Part shown: positions 1 through 7,065 of the stretch, piece by piece
Position numbering within the stretch: the first letter of the stretch is position 1
Layout: every line of letters starts with the position of its first letter
Source: Nitrospira defluvii
Lineage (GTDB): Bacteria > Nitrospirota > Nitrospiria > Nitrospirales > Nitrospiraceae
Direction: 5' to 3'
Length of the DNA: 7,680 nt
NCBI GenBank assembly: GCA_016199015.1
Contig: JACQHN010000141.1
Location: forward strand, 1-7,680
Position numbers and translations under genes: made by a program
Notes under the pieces: model-generated
Seen by the model: the letters and a program-made list of their open reading frames with translations, nothing else
Database searches by the model: none
What the model was told of the DNA's origin: nothing

Positions 1-1174
1 ATGCCATCAACGTCAGGTTATTCAAACTGAAGCCCATCAGGTACATGAGTCCGAATGTGCCGATGAGCGACAGCGGCACCGCCACCGCCGGAATCACCGT
101 CGCGGGTAACGTCCGCAGAAACAGGAAAATCACCAGGATGACGAGCGCCACCGCAAGCACCAACTCGAACTGCACATCGCGAACGGTCGCGCGGATCGAG
201 GTGGTGCGGTCGGTCAACACCGAGACCTGCACGGAGGAAGGCAAGGTCCCTTGCAATTGCGGCAACAGCCGCTTAACCCGATCGACGACTTCGATGACAT
301 TCGTCCCCGGCTGGCGCTGAATGTTGACGATGACCGCCGGCCCTTCGTTCATCCAGGCGGCCTGTTTGGTGTTCTCGACATCGTCGATCACGTCGGCGAC
401 ATCGGACAGATGAACCGGGGCGCCGTTCCGATAGGCGACGATCAGGGCCTGATAGTCCTTGCCGGCAAATAATTGGTCGGTCGCATTGATGATCGAGGCC
501 CGGCGAGGGCCGTCGAAGCCGCCTTTCGCCTGATTGACATTGGCGGCGGCGATCACGAATCGGAGATCTTCCAGCGTCAGCCCATAGGCCGCCAAGGCGC
601 GCGGATTGGCTTGGATCCGTACGGCCGGCCGCTGGCCGCCGCTGATGCTGACCAAACCCACACCAGAAAGCTGCGAGATTTTCTGCGCAAACCTGGTTTC
701 CGCCAGATCACGCACTTGCGGCAAGGGCAAGGTGGCGGAGGTCAAGGCCAGGGTCAGGATCGGTGCATCCGCCGGATTGACCTTATTATAGACCGGCGGG
801 GTCGGCAGATCGCGCGGGAGGAAGGTCGCCGCCGCATTCATGGCCGCTTGCACTTCCTGCTCGGCGACATCCAGGTTGATCTCGAGGCTGAACTGCAGCG
901 TGATGACGGAACTGCCGCCTGAACTCGCAGACGTCATTTGATTCAGTCCGGGCATCTGTCCGAACTGGCGTTCCAGCGGCGCCGTGATGGAAGAGGTCAT
1001 GACGTCCGGCCCGGCGCCGGGATAGAACGTCAGCACCTGAATGGTCGGATAATCGACTTGCGGAAGGGCGGAGACAGGCAACTGACGATAGGCCACGGCG
1101 CCTGCGAGGAGCATCGCGATCATCGTCAAGACCGTCGCCACCGGTCGCAGGATGAAGAGCCGCGAAGGGTTCAC
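1..1174 (-). CDS. mdtB: RND efflux permease, MdtB-like (N-terminal 391 residues; runs off the left edge)
   Basis: Inner-membrane, proton-driven pump subunit of a tripartite RND exporter. The reading frame is open from a GTG at 1174 to the window edge, so the C-terminal part, including the TM4 proton-relay aspartates, is not visible. Seen: TM1 at about residues 8-29, followed by [15 protein letters not shown]; a periplasmic porter region at about 35-330 with [59 protein letters not shown] and [11 protein letters not shown]2 at about 337-354; and the start of TM3, ending [11 protein letters not shown]. These blocks match E. coli MdtB/MdtC (HAE-type) far better than the heavy-metal CzcA/CusA class. 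The GTG start overlaps the adaptor's TGA stop (GTGA), implying translational coupling. MdtB normally works with a second permease, MdtC, which may lie beyond the edge. The subfamily call is from remembered family sequences; the substrate is unknown. Confidence 0.93.
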   Translation of the reverse strand, partial: MNPSRLFILRPVATVLTMIAMLLAGAVAYRQLPVSALPQVDYPTIQVLTFYPGAGPDVMTSSITAPLERQFGQMPGLNQMTSASSGGSSVITLQFSLEINLDVAEQEVQAAMNAAATFLPRDLPTPPVYNKVNPADAPILTLALTSATLPLPQVRDLAETRFAQKISQLSGVGLVSISGGQRPAVRIQANPRALAAYGLTLEDLRFVIAAANVNQAKGGFDGPRRASIINATDQLFAGKDYQALIVAYRNGAPVHLSDVADVIDDVENTKQAAWMNEGPAVIVNIQRQPGTNVIEVVDRVKRLLPQLQGTLPSSVQVSVLTDRTTSIRATVRDVQFELVLAVALVILVIFLFLRTLPATVIPAVAVPLSLIGTFGLMYLMGFSLNNLTLMA

Positions 1175-2409
1175 GTCCGCTTCCCTTGTTTCATCCGCTC
1201 GGCTCCCGGCGCCGGCGCACTCTCACTGGCTGGTGTCGGTCTATCCGATGACCGCAGGTCAACCTTGCTGCCTTCGCGTAGTTTCTCGATCCCGTCCACC
1301 ACCACCGACTCGCCTGCAGCCAGTCCGGTTTCGATCGAGGCCTCTTCCCCCTGCGAGACACCCAACGTCACCGTGCGGACCGCAACCGTCTGATCCTCAT
1401 TGTTCACCACGTAGACAAAGGTCCCTTTCGGCCCTCGTTGGACTGCCGCGGACGGCACCAGAGTCAGGTCCCGTTTGATATCCAACAGCAGCCGGGCATT
1501 CACAAACTGGTTGGGGAACAGTTCACTGTCGTCATTCGGAAACACGGCCTTCAGGCGCACGGTACCGGTCGTCGGATCGATCTGATTATCGACGGTCAAG
1601 AGGGTCCCCGTGGCGATTTTGCGTTTCTGTTCGCGATCGAACGCTTCAACCGTCAGCTGTTTCCCGGCCTTGAGCCGTTCGAGAACTGCGGGCAGGTTGT
1701 CTTCCGCGAACGTGAACACCACCGTAATAGGTTGCAGCTGCGTGATGACCAGCAGCCCGTTGGGATCGTTCGCGCGCACGATGTTGCCGGCATCCATGAG
1801 GCGCAACCCCACTCGCCCGTTAATCGGAGCCGTAATGCTGGAATAGGTCAGCTGCAGCTTGGCATTGTCGATCTGTCCCTGGTCGGCCTTGACGATCCCT
1901 TCGGATTGCCGCACCATCGCCTCTTGGGTATCGAGCTGCTGTTTGGGAATGAAGTTCTGCTTGTAGAGGCCCCGATAGCGCTCGAGATCCAATTGCGCAT
2001 TTTTCAGTTGGGCCTGGTCGCGGGCCATCTGACCCTCGGCTTGAGTCAGCTGCACTTCAAACGGACGGGGGTCGATTTGCGCCAGTAAGTCGCCGCTGCG
2101 AACCAGTTGCCCCTCCTTAAATAACACCCGCATCAATTGGCCTTCCACCCGGCTCTTCACGGTCACCGTATTCAGAGGCACGACCGATCCCAGGCCATTC
2201 AGGTAGATGCTGATGTCGCCGGTTTTAGCGGTGGCTGCCACGACCGGCGTGCTGCGCGCGCCATTCGTCGCACGCTTCTCCGCACCCCGTGGTTGCGCCT
2301 CGCCGGATCTGGTCATCAGCGCATAGGTCCCCACGGCGAGCAGACAGGCCGCGGATAATCCGATGAGCCACCGCTTCACCGTGGTGGCGAATGATATCGA
2401 CTCAGCCAT
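1171..2409 (-). CDS. mdtA: RND periplasmic adaptor (membrane fusion protein), MdtA-like
   Basis: Periplasmic adaptor that joins the RND permease to an outer-membrane channel. The 412 residues show an N-terminal membrane anchor at about 14-32, a beta-barrel/lipoyl start ([17 protein letters not shown], about 76-92, then [20 protein letters not shown]), a coiled-coil hairpin at about 115-185 rich in Q/A/L/E, the second lipoyl half [20 protein letters not shown] (about 189-208), and the barrel and membrane-proximal region with [15 protein letters not shown] and [11 protein letters not shown]. The tail from about 385 is Pro/Ala/Ser-rich. A cysteine sits in the hydrophobic N-terminus (residue 22) but is followed by more hydrophobic residues, so an uncleaved anchor is likelier than a lipoprotein. 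AAGGA lies about 9 bases before the ATG, inside the end of the upstream gene, only 4 bp away. No outer-membrane factor gene is present between adaptor and permease. Confidence 0.95.
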   Translation of the reverse strand: MAESISFATTVKRWLIGLSAACLLAVGTYALMTRSGEAQPRGAEKRATNGARSTPVVAATAKTGDISIYLNGLGSVVPLNTVTVKSRVEGQLMRVLFKEGQLVRSGDLLAQIDPRPFEVQLTQAEGQMARDQAQLKNAQLDLERYRGLYKQNFIPKQQLDTQEAMVRQSEGIVKADQGQIDNAKLQLTYSSITAPINGRVGLRLMDAGNIVRANDPNGLLVITQLQPITVVFTFAEDNLPAVLERLKAGKQLTVEAFDREQKRKIATGTLLTVDNQIDPTTGTVRLKAVFPNDDSELFPNQFVNARLLLDIKRDLTLVPSAAVQRGPKGTFVYVVNNEDQTVAVRTVTLGVSQGEEASIETGLAAGESVVVDGIEKLREGSKVDLRSSDRPTPASESAPAPGAERMKQGKRT

Positions 2410-2413
2410 ACGA

Positions 2414-2836
2414 CTAGTCCTTCCGTCCCATTGTATCCTGCGCTTGCTGCAGATAGTCGCGGGTCATTTGCCGGCGCCGCTGAAGCTGGGCATGTAATGT
2501 ATCCAGCTTCATCCGCTGCTCCGGCGACAACTTCGCCTTGAGTTCGTCCATGCCCAGACCGAGAATCCGGTCGATGTCGGGTTGATGTTGGACTCGTAGA
2601 CGCAAAATCTCGAGATGCGCGCGCTTGACGATCGGTTCAATGTCCGCTTGTTGAGCGGGAGCCAACGACAGTTCCTGCGTCAGTCGTGTCATGATCCGCT
2701 CCTGCCGTCCCGCCGGTCCCCGGTCCCACCGGTGCTCGTCCTCATGTTGATAATAGAGGGACGTCCCGACGACTCCCGTCAGCGTCCCGGCGAGAAACAG
2801 TACCACGAGCCCACACCAGAGGGTGATGCGTGACAT
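2414..2836 (-). CDS. Membrane-anchored periplasmic sensor-like protein (CnrX / CpxP / ZraP-like)
   Basis: Small protein (140 aa) with an N-terminal membrane anchor (about residues 5-26) and an all-helical periplasmic part. It carries two LTxxQ-like stretches, [14 protein letters not shown] (56-69) and [12 protein letters not shown] (103-114), as in the CpxP/Spy/ZraP and CnrX 'heavy-metal sensor' proteins. Directly after the anchor is HEDEH, with His31 and His35 four residues apart. CnrX of Cupriavidus uses a His pair with the same spacing to bind metal, plus a His/Met pair near its C-terminus; here the candidates are His115 and Met124, whose spacing differs. The position between a putative anti-sigma gene and a pump suggests it senses a periplasmic signal and tunes the sigma factor. 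A chaperone-like role as in Spy/CpxP is the alternative. AGGAG precedes the ATG by 9 bases. Confidence 0.8.
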   Translation of the reverse strand: MSRITLWCGLVVLFLAGTLTGVVGTSLYYQHEDEHRWDRGPAGRQERIMTRLTQELSLAPAQQADIEPIVKRAHLEILRLRVQHQPDIDRILGLGMDELKAKLSPEQRMKLDTLHAQLQRRRQMTRDYLQQAQDTMGRKD

Positions 2837-2863
2837 GTCTATAGGCTCCTACTCCGCGACGGA

Positions 2864-3184
2864 CTATTCTGCGATAAGAGGCGGTCCTGCATCGAATTCC
2901 TCCAGCCAGATGGCCGTGACCGGCTCGGGTTGTCGGCTGGTATAGGCGACCACGGACCCGGCGAATACTACGGCCACCAGAGCCGCACCCGCGGCGGCCC
3001 GCCACACCAACGGCTCCGCCCAGGCGAGCATGGAGGAATAGGGATGTGCGACGGCGTCCTGCCGGACCACCCGCATGATCCCATGAGCCCAGTTCTCTCC
3101 GACGGCAACCTCTTGGCGCGTGCGGTGCGCCTGCGCGAGAAGGCGCTCCACTTGCTCGGTGTGTGGTTTACGACGTACGGTCAT
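2864..3184 (-). CDS. Single-pass membrane protein, probable anti-sigma factor (CnrY-like by position)
   Basis: This 106-aa protein has a polar, basic N-terminal part (about 1-60, with EQVERLLAQAHRTRQEVAV predicted helical), one membrane segment at about 62-81 (AAAGAALVAVVFAGSVVAY) and a short, acidic periplasmic tail. The topology, a small cytoplasmic segment plus one TM, is that of CnrY-type anti-sigma factors, which clamp an ECF sigma factor with their N-terminus. No zinc-binding anti-sigma (HxxxCxxC) motif is present. The start codon lies inside the sigma gene (17-bp overlap), which strongly supports a functional pair, and a CnrX-like gene follows after 27 bp. GGGAG stands 10 bases before the ATG. 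I do not recognise the sequence itself; the role is inferred from topology and neighbours. Confidence 0.72.
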   Translation of the reverse strand: MTVRRKPHTEQVERLLAQAHRTRQEVAVGENWAHGIMRVVRQDAVAHPYSSMLAWAEPLVWRAAAGAALVAVVFAGSVVAYTSRQPEPVTAIWLEEFDAGPPLIAE

Positions 3185-3791
3185 GGTGTTGTCGCTCCCA
3201 TTCTTGAAGAAACAATGTGCGAAGCTTCTGCCTGACCCGATGACACCGCACCTTCACGTTGACCAGGCTCCAGCCCAACAAGTCGGCCGCCTCACGAACC
3301 GAACGACCTTCAAGATAGACCAGCGTCAGGACCAGGCGATTTTCAGGCGACAGTTGCGCGAGCGCCCAGTCCAGTACTTCCAACGTCTCTCGCCAAGCGG
3401 CTTGATCACGAAACTGGGCATCCGATTCTGCGGCGAGCGCCCGATCGAGCCACCCCGCCTGGTCCGCAGTCAACGTACTCACGGGCACATCTGCCCGACG
3501 GCGTGCCCGCCAAAAGTCGTAACAGGTTCGGACCGCGAGGCGGGACAGCCAATGCTCGAAGGGAACCTGTTTCGAGAACCGCGGCAAACTGCGGTAGGCT
3601 CGGACAAACACGTCATGCGCCACCTCGGCGGCTTGATCTGCAGGCACATGGCCGCTCACAATTTTAAACACATGTTGCCGATACCGGGTGATCAGGTCTG
3701 CAAATCGATCGATCTCGCCACGCAAGACTCGTTCGATAATCTCCATATCATCGGACACGAGTACTTGCACTCCTGTGATGCTGATTCCCAT
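3168..3791 (-). CDS. ECF-family RNA polymerase sigma factor (RpoE/CnrH type)
   Basis: Alternative sigma factor that directs RNA polymerase to a small regulon, here presumably its own operon with the pump. Region 2 spans about residues 25-98 (GEIDRFADLITRYRQHVF, then AAEVAHDVFVRAYRSLPRF and PFEHWLSRLAVRTCYDFWR). Region 4 spans about 137-192 (LAQLSPENRLVLTLVYLEG, then SVREAADLLGWSLVNVKVRC as the helix-turn-helix). There is no extra C-terminal domain, as usual for the classic two-domain ECFs. The start is uncertain: the ATG at 3791 has GGAGG 17 bases upstream, too far to be ideal, whereas an in-frame GTG at 3758 has AGGAG 11 bases upstream and would give a 196-aa protein that still keeps region 2. 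Overlap of the stop with the next gene implies coupled translation with the putative anti-sigma factor. Confidence 0.94.
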   Translation of the reverse strand: MGISITGVQVLVSDDMEIIERVLRGEIDRFADLITRYRQHVFKIVSGHVPADQAAEVAHDVFVRAYRSLPRFSKQVPFEHWLSRLAVRTCYDFWRARRRADVPVSTLTADQAGWLDRALAAESDAQFRDQAAWRETLEVLDWALAQLSPENRLVLTLVYLEGRSVREAADLLGWSLVNVKVRCHRVRQKLRTLFLQEWERQHHDRTS

Positions 3792-4109
3792 TGCCGGCCC
3801 ATCGTGATCCTCCGCATCATACCCTATCTGTCCTCACGACCACAGGAGCTGATGTTCCCATCACTCTTCAAGTCGCCGGAAGGATACCAAAGGTTACAGG
3901 CCCTGAATAAACCATGGTCGCCGGAGGAAACTGCAGCACAGTGGCTGGTCATCGAAGCGGAGCGCCGGAGAAGATCGGAAGCGTACCAAGGCAAAATACG
4001 AACGCAGATCAAGTCCGAGAAGCATGGCCATCCCGACGATTTCGCCAAGGAACCAGTAAGCGCGATTGAAGCCATCCAGCGAGGTGTGGCAACTGGCCGG
4101 AAACAGTCC
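3792..4109. other. 318-bp gap between the LysR gene and the sigma-factor operon; no convincing gene
   Basis: This stretch must hold the promoter of the sigma/efflux operon and the 3' end of the LysR transcript. An 83-codon ATG frame on the minus strand (4075-3824) has atypical composition, no recognisable motif and no good ribosome site, so I do not call it. I see no clear rho-independent terminator after the LysR stop. A GGGAAC on the minus strand (complement of 3854-3859) resembles an ECF -35 element, but I find no convincing matching -10 at 16-17 bp. GGAGG at 3809-3813 (minus strand) is a good ribosome-site sequence, but its best-spaced ATG (3802) is out of frame with the sigma gene. Confidence 0.5.
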
Positions 4110-5003
4110 TTACCGCCAGTACTCCTTCACGACGGTTTTCACCTGATCGGCCAGCGCCCGCACGGCACCGCTTCGATAGCCCCCTTTTTTCCACAGGAGG
4201 CCGATACCCCGGCGCGGCGTCGGGTTTTTGAGCGGAATGCCTCGGAGAGCGTTGTTCCGCTCGAGCCCCAAGGACAACCGCGGGAGGATCGTCGCCAGCT
4301 TGCTTGTCCGAACGGTGGCCAGAATGCCTTCAATGGAATTCATTTCCACGATGATCTTGGGCTGGATACCGGCCTGCTCAAAACTCGCATTCAGCAACCG
4401 GCGTGTACAGAAGATGCTTGGCAAAAGAATCAAGGACTCGTCCGCTAGGGCCGAAAGGGACAGATGCCGGCGCTTGGCGAAACGATGACGTGGCGAGGTG
4501 ATTACCACAAAGTCTTCCTCGAACAACTGCTGGCCCTCGATGCGTTCTGAGGCCACCGGCACGAATCCAATACCCACGTCCAGTAATCCGCTCCTCACCC
4601 CGGCTTCGATGTCGGGACCGGACAGCTCGTCAAGTTTCAGGCCTACCAGTGGATGGAGCGTCGAGAAGCGGGACACAATCTCGGGGACCAAATAGGCGTT
4701 CACCGTTTGGACCACGCCGACCGCGAGGGTGCCACGCTGCAGGCCTTCCGCTTCGGCAATCGCCACTTGAGCCAATTCCATTTCCCGTAGCGCCCGCCGC
4801 GCATGCTCCCGAAAGATCGCCCCTGCCCTCGTCAATTGGACCGATCGTCCCACGCGATCGAACAGCGGCACCCCGACTTCCTGCTCCAATTGTTTGACCT
4901 GCGCGGATAAGGCCGGTTGGGACACCGGCAGCCCCTCGGCAGCCTTCGTAAAATGTAGGGCATCGGCCACGGCGAGAAAATACCGAAGATGGCGAAATTC
5001 CAT
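4110..5003 (-). CDS. LysR-family transcriptional regulator, CynR-like
   Basis: DNA-binding regulator of 297 residues, the usual length for the family. The N-terminal winged helix-turn-helix (about 1-60) is textbook: MEFRHLRYFLAVADALHFTK, then LPVSQPALSAQVKQLEQEVG and VPLFDRVGR. A linker helix (about 65-90) and a two-lobed effector-binding domain (about 92-297) follow, with GTLAVGVVQT, LDVGIGFVP, FEEDFVVITSPRH and the EMNSIEGILATVR segment. The overall pattern resembles CynR, the cyanate-responsive activator, but no cyanase or cyanate-transport gene is in the window, so the effector is unknown. It is divergent from the MOSC gene across 139 bp, the classic layout in which a LysR regulator controls itself and its neighbour. 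The ribosome site is weak (GAGG two bases before ATG). Confidence 0.93.
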   Translation of the reverse strand: MEFRHLRYFLAVADALHFTKAAEGLPVSQPALSAQVKQLEQEVGVPLFDRVGRSVQLTRAGAIFREHARRALREMELAQVAIAEAEGLQRGTLAVGVVQTVNAYLVPEIVSRFSTLHPLVGLKLDELSGPDIEAGVRSGLLDVGIGFVPVASERIEGQQLFEEDFVVITSPRHRFAKRRHLSLSALADESLILLPSIFCTRRLLNASFEQAGIQPKIIVEMNSIEGILATVRTSKLATILPRLSLGLERNNALRGIPLKNPTPRRGIGLLWKKGGYRSGAVRALADQVKTVVKEYWR

Positions 5004-5028
5004 GGCCTCTTCATATCATAACTAGAAG

Positions 5029-5043
5029 TGATCAATCTAATCA
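5029..5043. promoter_or_regulatory. Candidate LysR-type operator, TGAT-N7-ATCA
   Basis: A perfect 4-7-4 inverted repeat (TGAT, seven bases, ATCA) lies 26 bp upstream of the LysR start in the divergent region. The 4-7-4 geometry is that of LysR-type boxes such as ATAC-N7-GTAT, although the standard T-N11-A bases are not both in place. A further ATCA at 5015-5018 forms a second dyad with the same TGAT, giving three half-sites in 29 bp. Candidate only. Confidence 0.33.
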
Positions 5044-5054
5044 GAACAAACGCT

Positions 5055-5084
5055 TTGACGCATCCTCCGGCAGGACACTAGGTT
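5055..5084 (+). promoter_or_regulatory. Possible weak sigma70-type promoter for the MOSC gene
   Basis: TTGACG (5055-5060, 5 of 6 to the -35 consensus) is followed after 18 bp by TAGGTT (5079-5084, 3 of 6 to the -10). A weak -10 fits a promoter that needs an activator, and the candidate LysR dyad lies just upstream of the -35. This is inference from position only. Confidence 0.3.
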
Positions 5085-5142
5085 GATTCGGAGGAACCGC
5101 GGGCTGGAGACGCGTCAGAATCGAAGAGATGAGGCATCGCGC

Positions 5143-5856
5143 ATGACGACTGGGCGCATACGATCCATTCAGATCGGCCTTCCTCGGTCAGAAAATTCCG
5201 ACAACGCTACCGATCAGGCGCCGCGTCCATGGACGTCCGGAATATTCAAATGTCCGGTGCTGGGACCGATTTGGCTCGGGCAGCGCAATCTACAAGGGGA
5301 CGGCCAGGCAGACCTCCTTCATCATGGGGGACTCGACAAAGCGGTCTGCGCCTATTCGGCTGAACACTGGCCCTATTGGCAGACGATCTTGCCGCCCGAT
5401 CAACTCTATGGCGGCGCATTCGGTGAGAACTTCACGTTGGAGCAGCTTAGAGAAGAGGATGTCTGTATCGGCGACGTGTTTTCTGTCGGCACGGCAGTCG
5501 TACAAATTTCGCAGCCGCGGCAACCTTGCTGGAAGCTGGCACGCCGTTGGCACATTGAGGATCTGGCGGTTCAGGTGGAACGGACAGGCTTCACGGGCTG
5601 GTACTTTCGGGTCCTGCAAGAGGGACGAGTCGAGGTCCATCAACAGCTACAACTCCTCGATCGCCCCTGCCCCGAATGGACGGTCGCAGCCGCGAATCGG
5701 ATCATGCACCATGAACGGAACGACCAAGCTGCCGCAGAACGCTTGAGCCTGTGCCCGTTTCTCTCTCTGAGCTGGCAACAGAGCTTGCGACAACGGGCGC
5801 TGAACCAGGCAGAACCGAATCCAAAACGACGACAGTTCGAAGATACCCACCCCTAA
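5143..5856 (+). CDS. MOSC-domain protein, YiiM-like
   Basis: MOSC domains resemble the C-terminal part of molybdenum cofactor sulfurases; E. coli relatives YiiM and YcbX use bound molybdenum cofactor to reduce N-hydroxylated compounds such as 6-hydroxylaminopurine. The 237-aa protein shows the YiiM pattern in order: GRIRSIQIGLPR at the N-terminus, LHHGGLDKAVCAYSAEHW (59-76), GGAFGENFTLEQL (90-102), EEDVCIGDVFSVG (105-117), QISQPRQPCWKLARR (121-135) with the conserved cofactor-binding Cys129, and TGWYFRVLQEG (151-161). A C-terminal helical region (about 180-220) matches the extra '3-alpha' domain of YiiM proteins. I start at the ATG at 5143 because homology begins there and GAGG stands 8 bases upstream; an in-frame TTG at 5083 would add 20 residues without family similarity. 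The electron-donor partner is not visible here. Confidence 0.9.
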   Translation: MTTGRIRSIQIGLPRSENSDNATDQAPRPWTSGIFKCPVLGPIWLGQRNLQGDGQADLLHHGGLDKAVCAYSAEHWPYWQTILPPDQLYGGAFGENFTLEQLREEDVCIGDVFSVGTAVVQISQPRQPCWKLARRWHIEDLAVQVERTGFTGWYFRVLQEGRVEVHQQLQLLDRPCPEWTVAAANRIMHHERNDQAAAERLSLCPFLSLSWQQSLRQRALNQAEPNPKRRQFEDTHP

Positions 5857-5875
5857 CCATTTATAGGAGGCTTCC

Positions 5876-6214
5876 ATGACTCGTTTGTTTCTCTCCGCCT
5901 GTATCCTGACCATTGGTGCGATAACGGGCGTGAGTACTGGAAGTGCCATGGAAGGCACGACCACCATCAGCATCCTCTCTCCTCACAATGGCGAGACGGT
6001 GACAAATACGTTCGACACCACCTACGAAATCTTGAATGCGCCCACGGGCAATCATGCCCACGTCTATTTGGATGGCGCCTACCAGAAGGGATTCAAGGGA
6101 ACCTTTACCCATGTGCCGAAGGGCGAGCACACCATCACGGTCAAGATCGCCGATCACGACCATAAGGACGCGGACACGGCGACGGATACCATTAAGGTCA
6201 AGGTTTCTGAATAG
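5876..6214 (+). CDS. Small secreted protein with a beta-rich, histidine-containing domain; function unknown
   Basis: This 112-aa protein starts 19 bp after the MOSC stop with a strong AGGAGG five bases before ATG, so it is probably co-transcribed. Residues 1-24 form a signal peptide with likely cleavage after GSA (about residue 24), giving a mature periplasmic protein of about 88 aa. The mature part alternates short beta-like stretches (TTTISILSPHNGETV, HAHVYLDGAY, GEHTITVKIAD, TIKVKVSE), suggesting a single Ig-like/beta-sandwich fold, as in small DUF4399-like domains. Histidines cluster at 60/62 (HAH), 85 and 94/96 (HDH), alongside several aspartates, so metal binding is possible but not shown. 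I do not recognise a named family with certainty. Confidence 0.82.
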   Translation: MTRLFLSACILTIGAITGVSTGSAMEGTTTISILSPHNGETVTNTFDTTYEILNAPTGNHAHVYLDGAYQKGFKGTFTHVPKGEHTITVKIADHDHKDADTATDTIKVKVSE

Positions 6215-6260
6215 CGCCCCCGGGCTGGTCGTGGCTATCGCCACACCACGGAGACAGGAA

Positions 6261-6932
6261 CTATTGACCACCCTGCGTCGACGCGCGGCTCGTGCTGCCC
6301 TGCAGATCCATGTCAAACATGACCGGGCCATCGGGGTTTTTGGGATCGAGTCGAATGGGCATCTGGTCAGCCACCAATTTGACCAACGGTACCGCGACAA
6401 TATGCGTCGCCTTGTCCGACGGGTTCGAATGGAGCGACAGACGGATATTTTTGGGTCGTTGGCTGGGCGCCACCTTGGTCATGAGGTCGACTGACACAAA
6501 GCCCACCAGCATCCCGCTTCCATCGGCAAGTTTATGAATCTCATAGGCGTTCGCCGCAGACGCGACTCGTTCTATGCCGATGTCCGGACTCTGTGTCACC
6601 AAGGCCAGACCTAACAGCTTTGGCACAATGAACCCATAGGCACCGGTCGGCGCTTGGGAGAACAATACCTTCGGGGTTGATGCACCGAGCTCGACCACTC
6701 CATTTTTGGCACGCAGCTGCCGTCGTAAATCCGCTTCATTGCCTGGAGTCTCGATAAACACCGCCGCCGGAGCGGCCTTTTGCACCGGCAATACCTCGGT
6801 CTTGCCTCCCCCTCCCCGTGCCGCCTCAAGAGAAACTGGGAACAAACCTGTGAGCAGCAGGCCCAGTACGCTGCCGGCAACCAGATGGCGGAACGGCGTG
6901 ATGTGAGTCAAGCGGGCAAGGGTTTCACACAT
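6261..6932 (-). CDS. Secreted protein of unknown function (223 aa)
   Basis: I do not recognise a family. The N-terminus is a signal peptide (basic/polar 1-16, hydrophobic 17-33, likely cleavage near LEA-A at about 37-38), followed by a glycine run (RGGGG) and a mature part of about 185 aa. The middle region (about 78-153) alternates hydrophobic strands with PTGAYGFIVPKLLGLALV and ADGSGMLVGFVSVDL, and the tail is polar. GGAGG stands 10 bases before the ATG, and a good promoter lies just upstream. It converges on the small secreted protein, with 46 bp between stop codons and no clear terminator in that gap. A gene is supported by start signals, signal peptide and length; its function cannot be inferred. 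Confidence 0.82.
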   Translation of the reverse strand: MCETLARLTHITPFRHLVAGSVLGLLLTGLFPVSLEAARGGGGKTEVLPVQKAAPAAVFIETPGNEADLRRQLRAKNGVVELGASTPKVLFSQAPTGAYGFIVPKLLGLALVTQSPDIGIERVASAANAYEIHKLADGSGMLVGFVSVDLMTKVAPSQRPKNIRLSLHSNPSDKATHIVAVPLVKLVADQMPIRLDPKNPDGPVMFDMDLQGSTSRASTQGGQ

Positions 6933-6976
6933 AACTACTGATCCTCCTCGTCAAGTAATACGGTTCTTGTCGGAGG

Positions 6977-7005
6977 ATTCTAAGAAGCTGCCGGTGGAAA
7001 ATCAA
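6977..7005 (-). promoter_or_regulatory. Sigma70-type promoter for the secreted-protein gene
   Basis: On the minus strand TTGATT (-35; complement of 7000-7005; 4 of 6) is followed by exactly 17 bp and TAGAAT (-10; complement of 6977-6982; 5 of 6). Transcription would begin near 6970, leaving a leader of about 38 bases with GGAGG before the ATG at 6932. The spacing and match are good for a housekeeping promoter. Confidence 0.6.
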
Positions 7006-7065
7006 ACGGGAATGTATCGAGAGGGACTGGCGGCGTGGAGGCTCCAGGCCAATCACACTCTCGGC

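Noticed and set aside
1438..2088. Long plus-strand open frame (216 codons) inside the adaptor gene
   Set aside because: It is the antisense shadow of a clearly recognisable MdtA-like protein; its product is low-complexity and matches nothing known.
2338..2370. Lipoprotein signal in the adaptor (Cys22)
   Set aside because: The cysteine lacks a proper lipobox (serine at -3) and is followed by further hydrophobic residues, which fits a membrane anchor better.
3816..3821. TATGAT on the minus strand as a -10 box for the sigma operon
   Set aside because: No -35 match lies at 16-18 bp, and the implied start of transcription would fall on the GGAGG ribosome-site sequence.
3120..4448. 442-codon plus-strand open frame spanning the sigma gene and the LysR C-terminus
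   Set aside because: It runs antisense to two well-supported genes and across the gap between them; the translated product shows no domain, and such frames are common in GC-rich DNA.
6231..6244. GTGGC-TATC-GCCAC hairpin between the convergent genes as a terminator
   Set aside because: The stem is only 5 bp and no T-run follows on either strand, so a rho-independent terminator is not supported.
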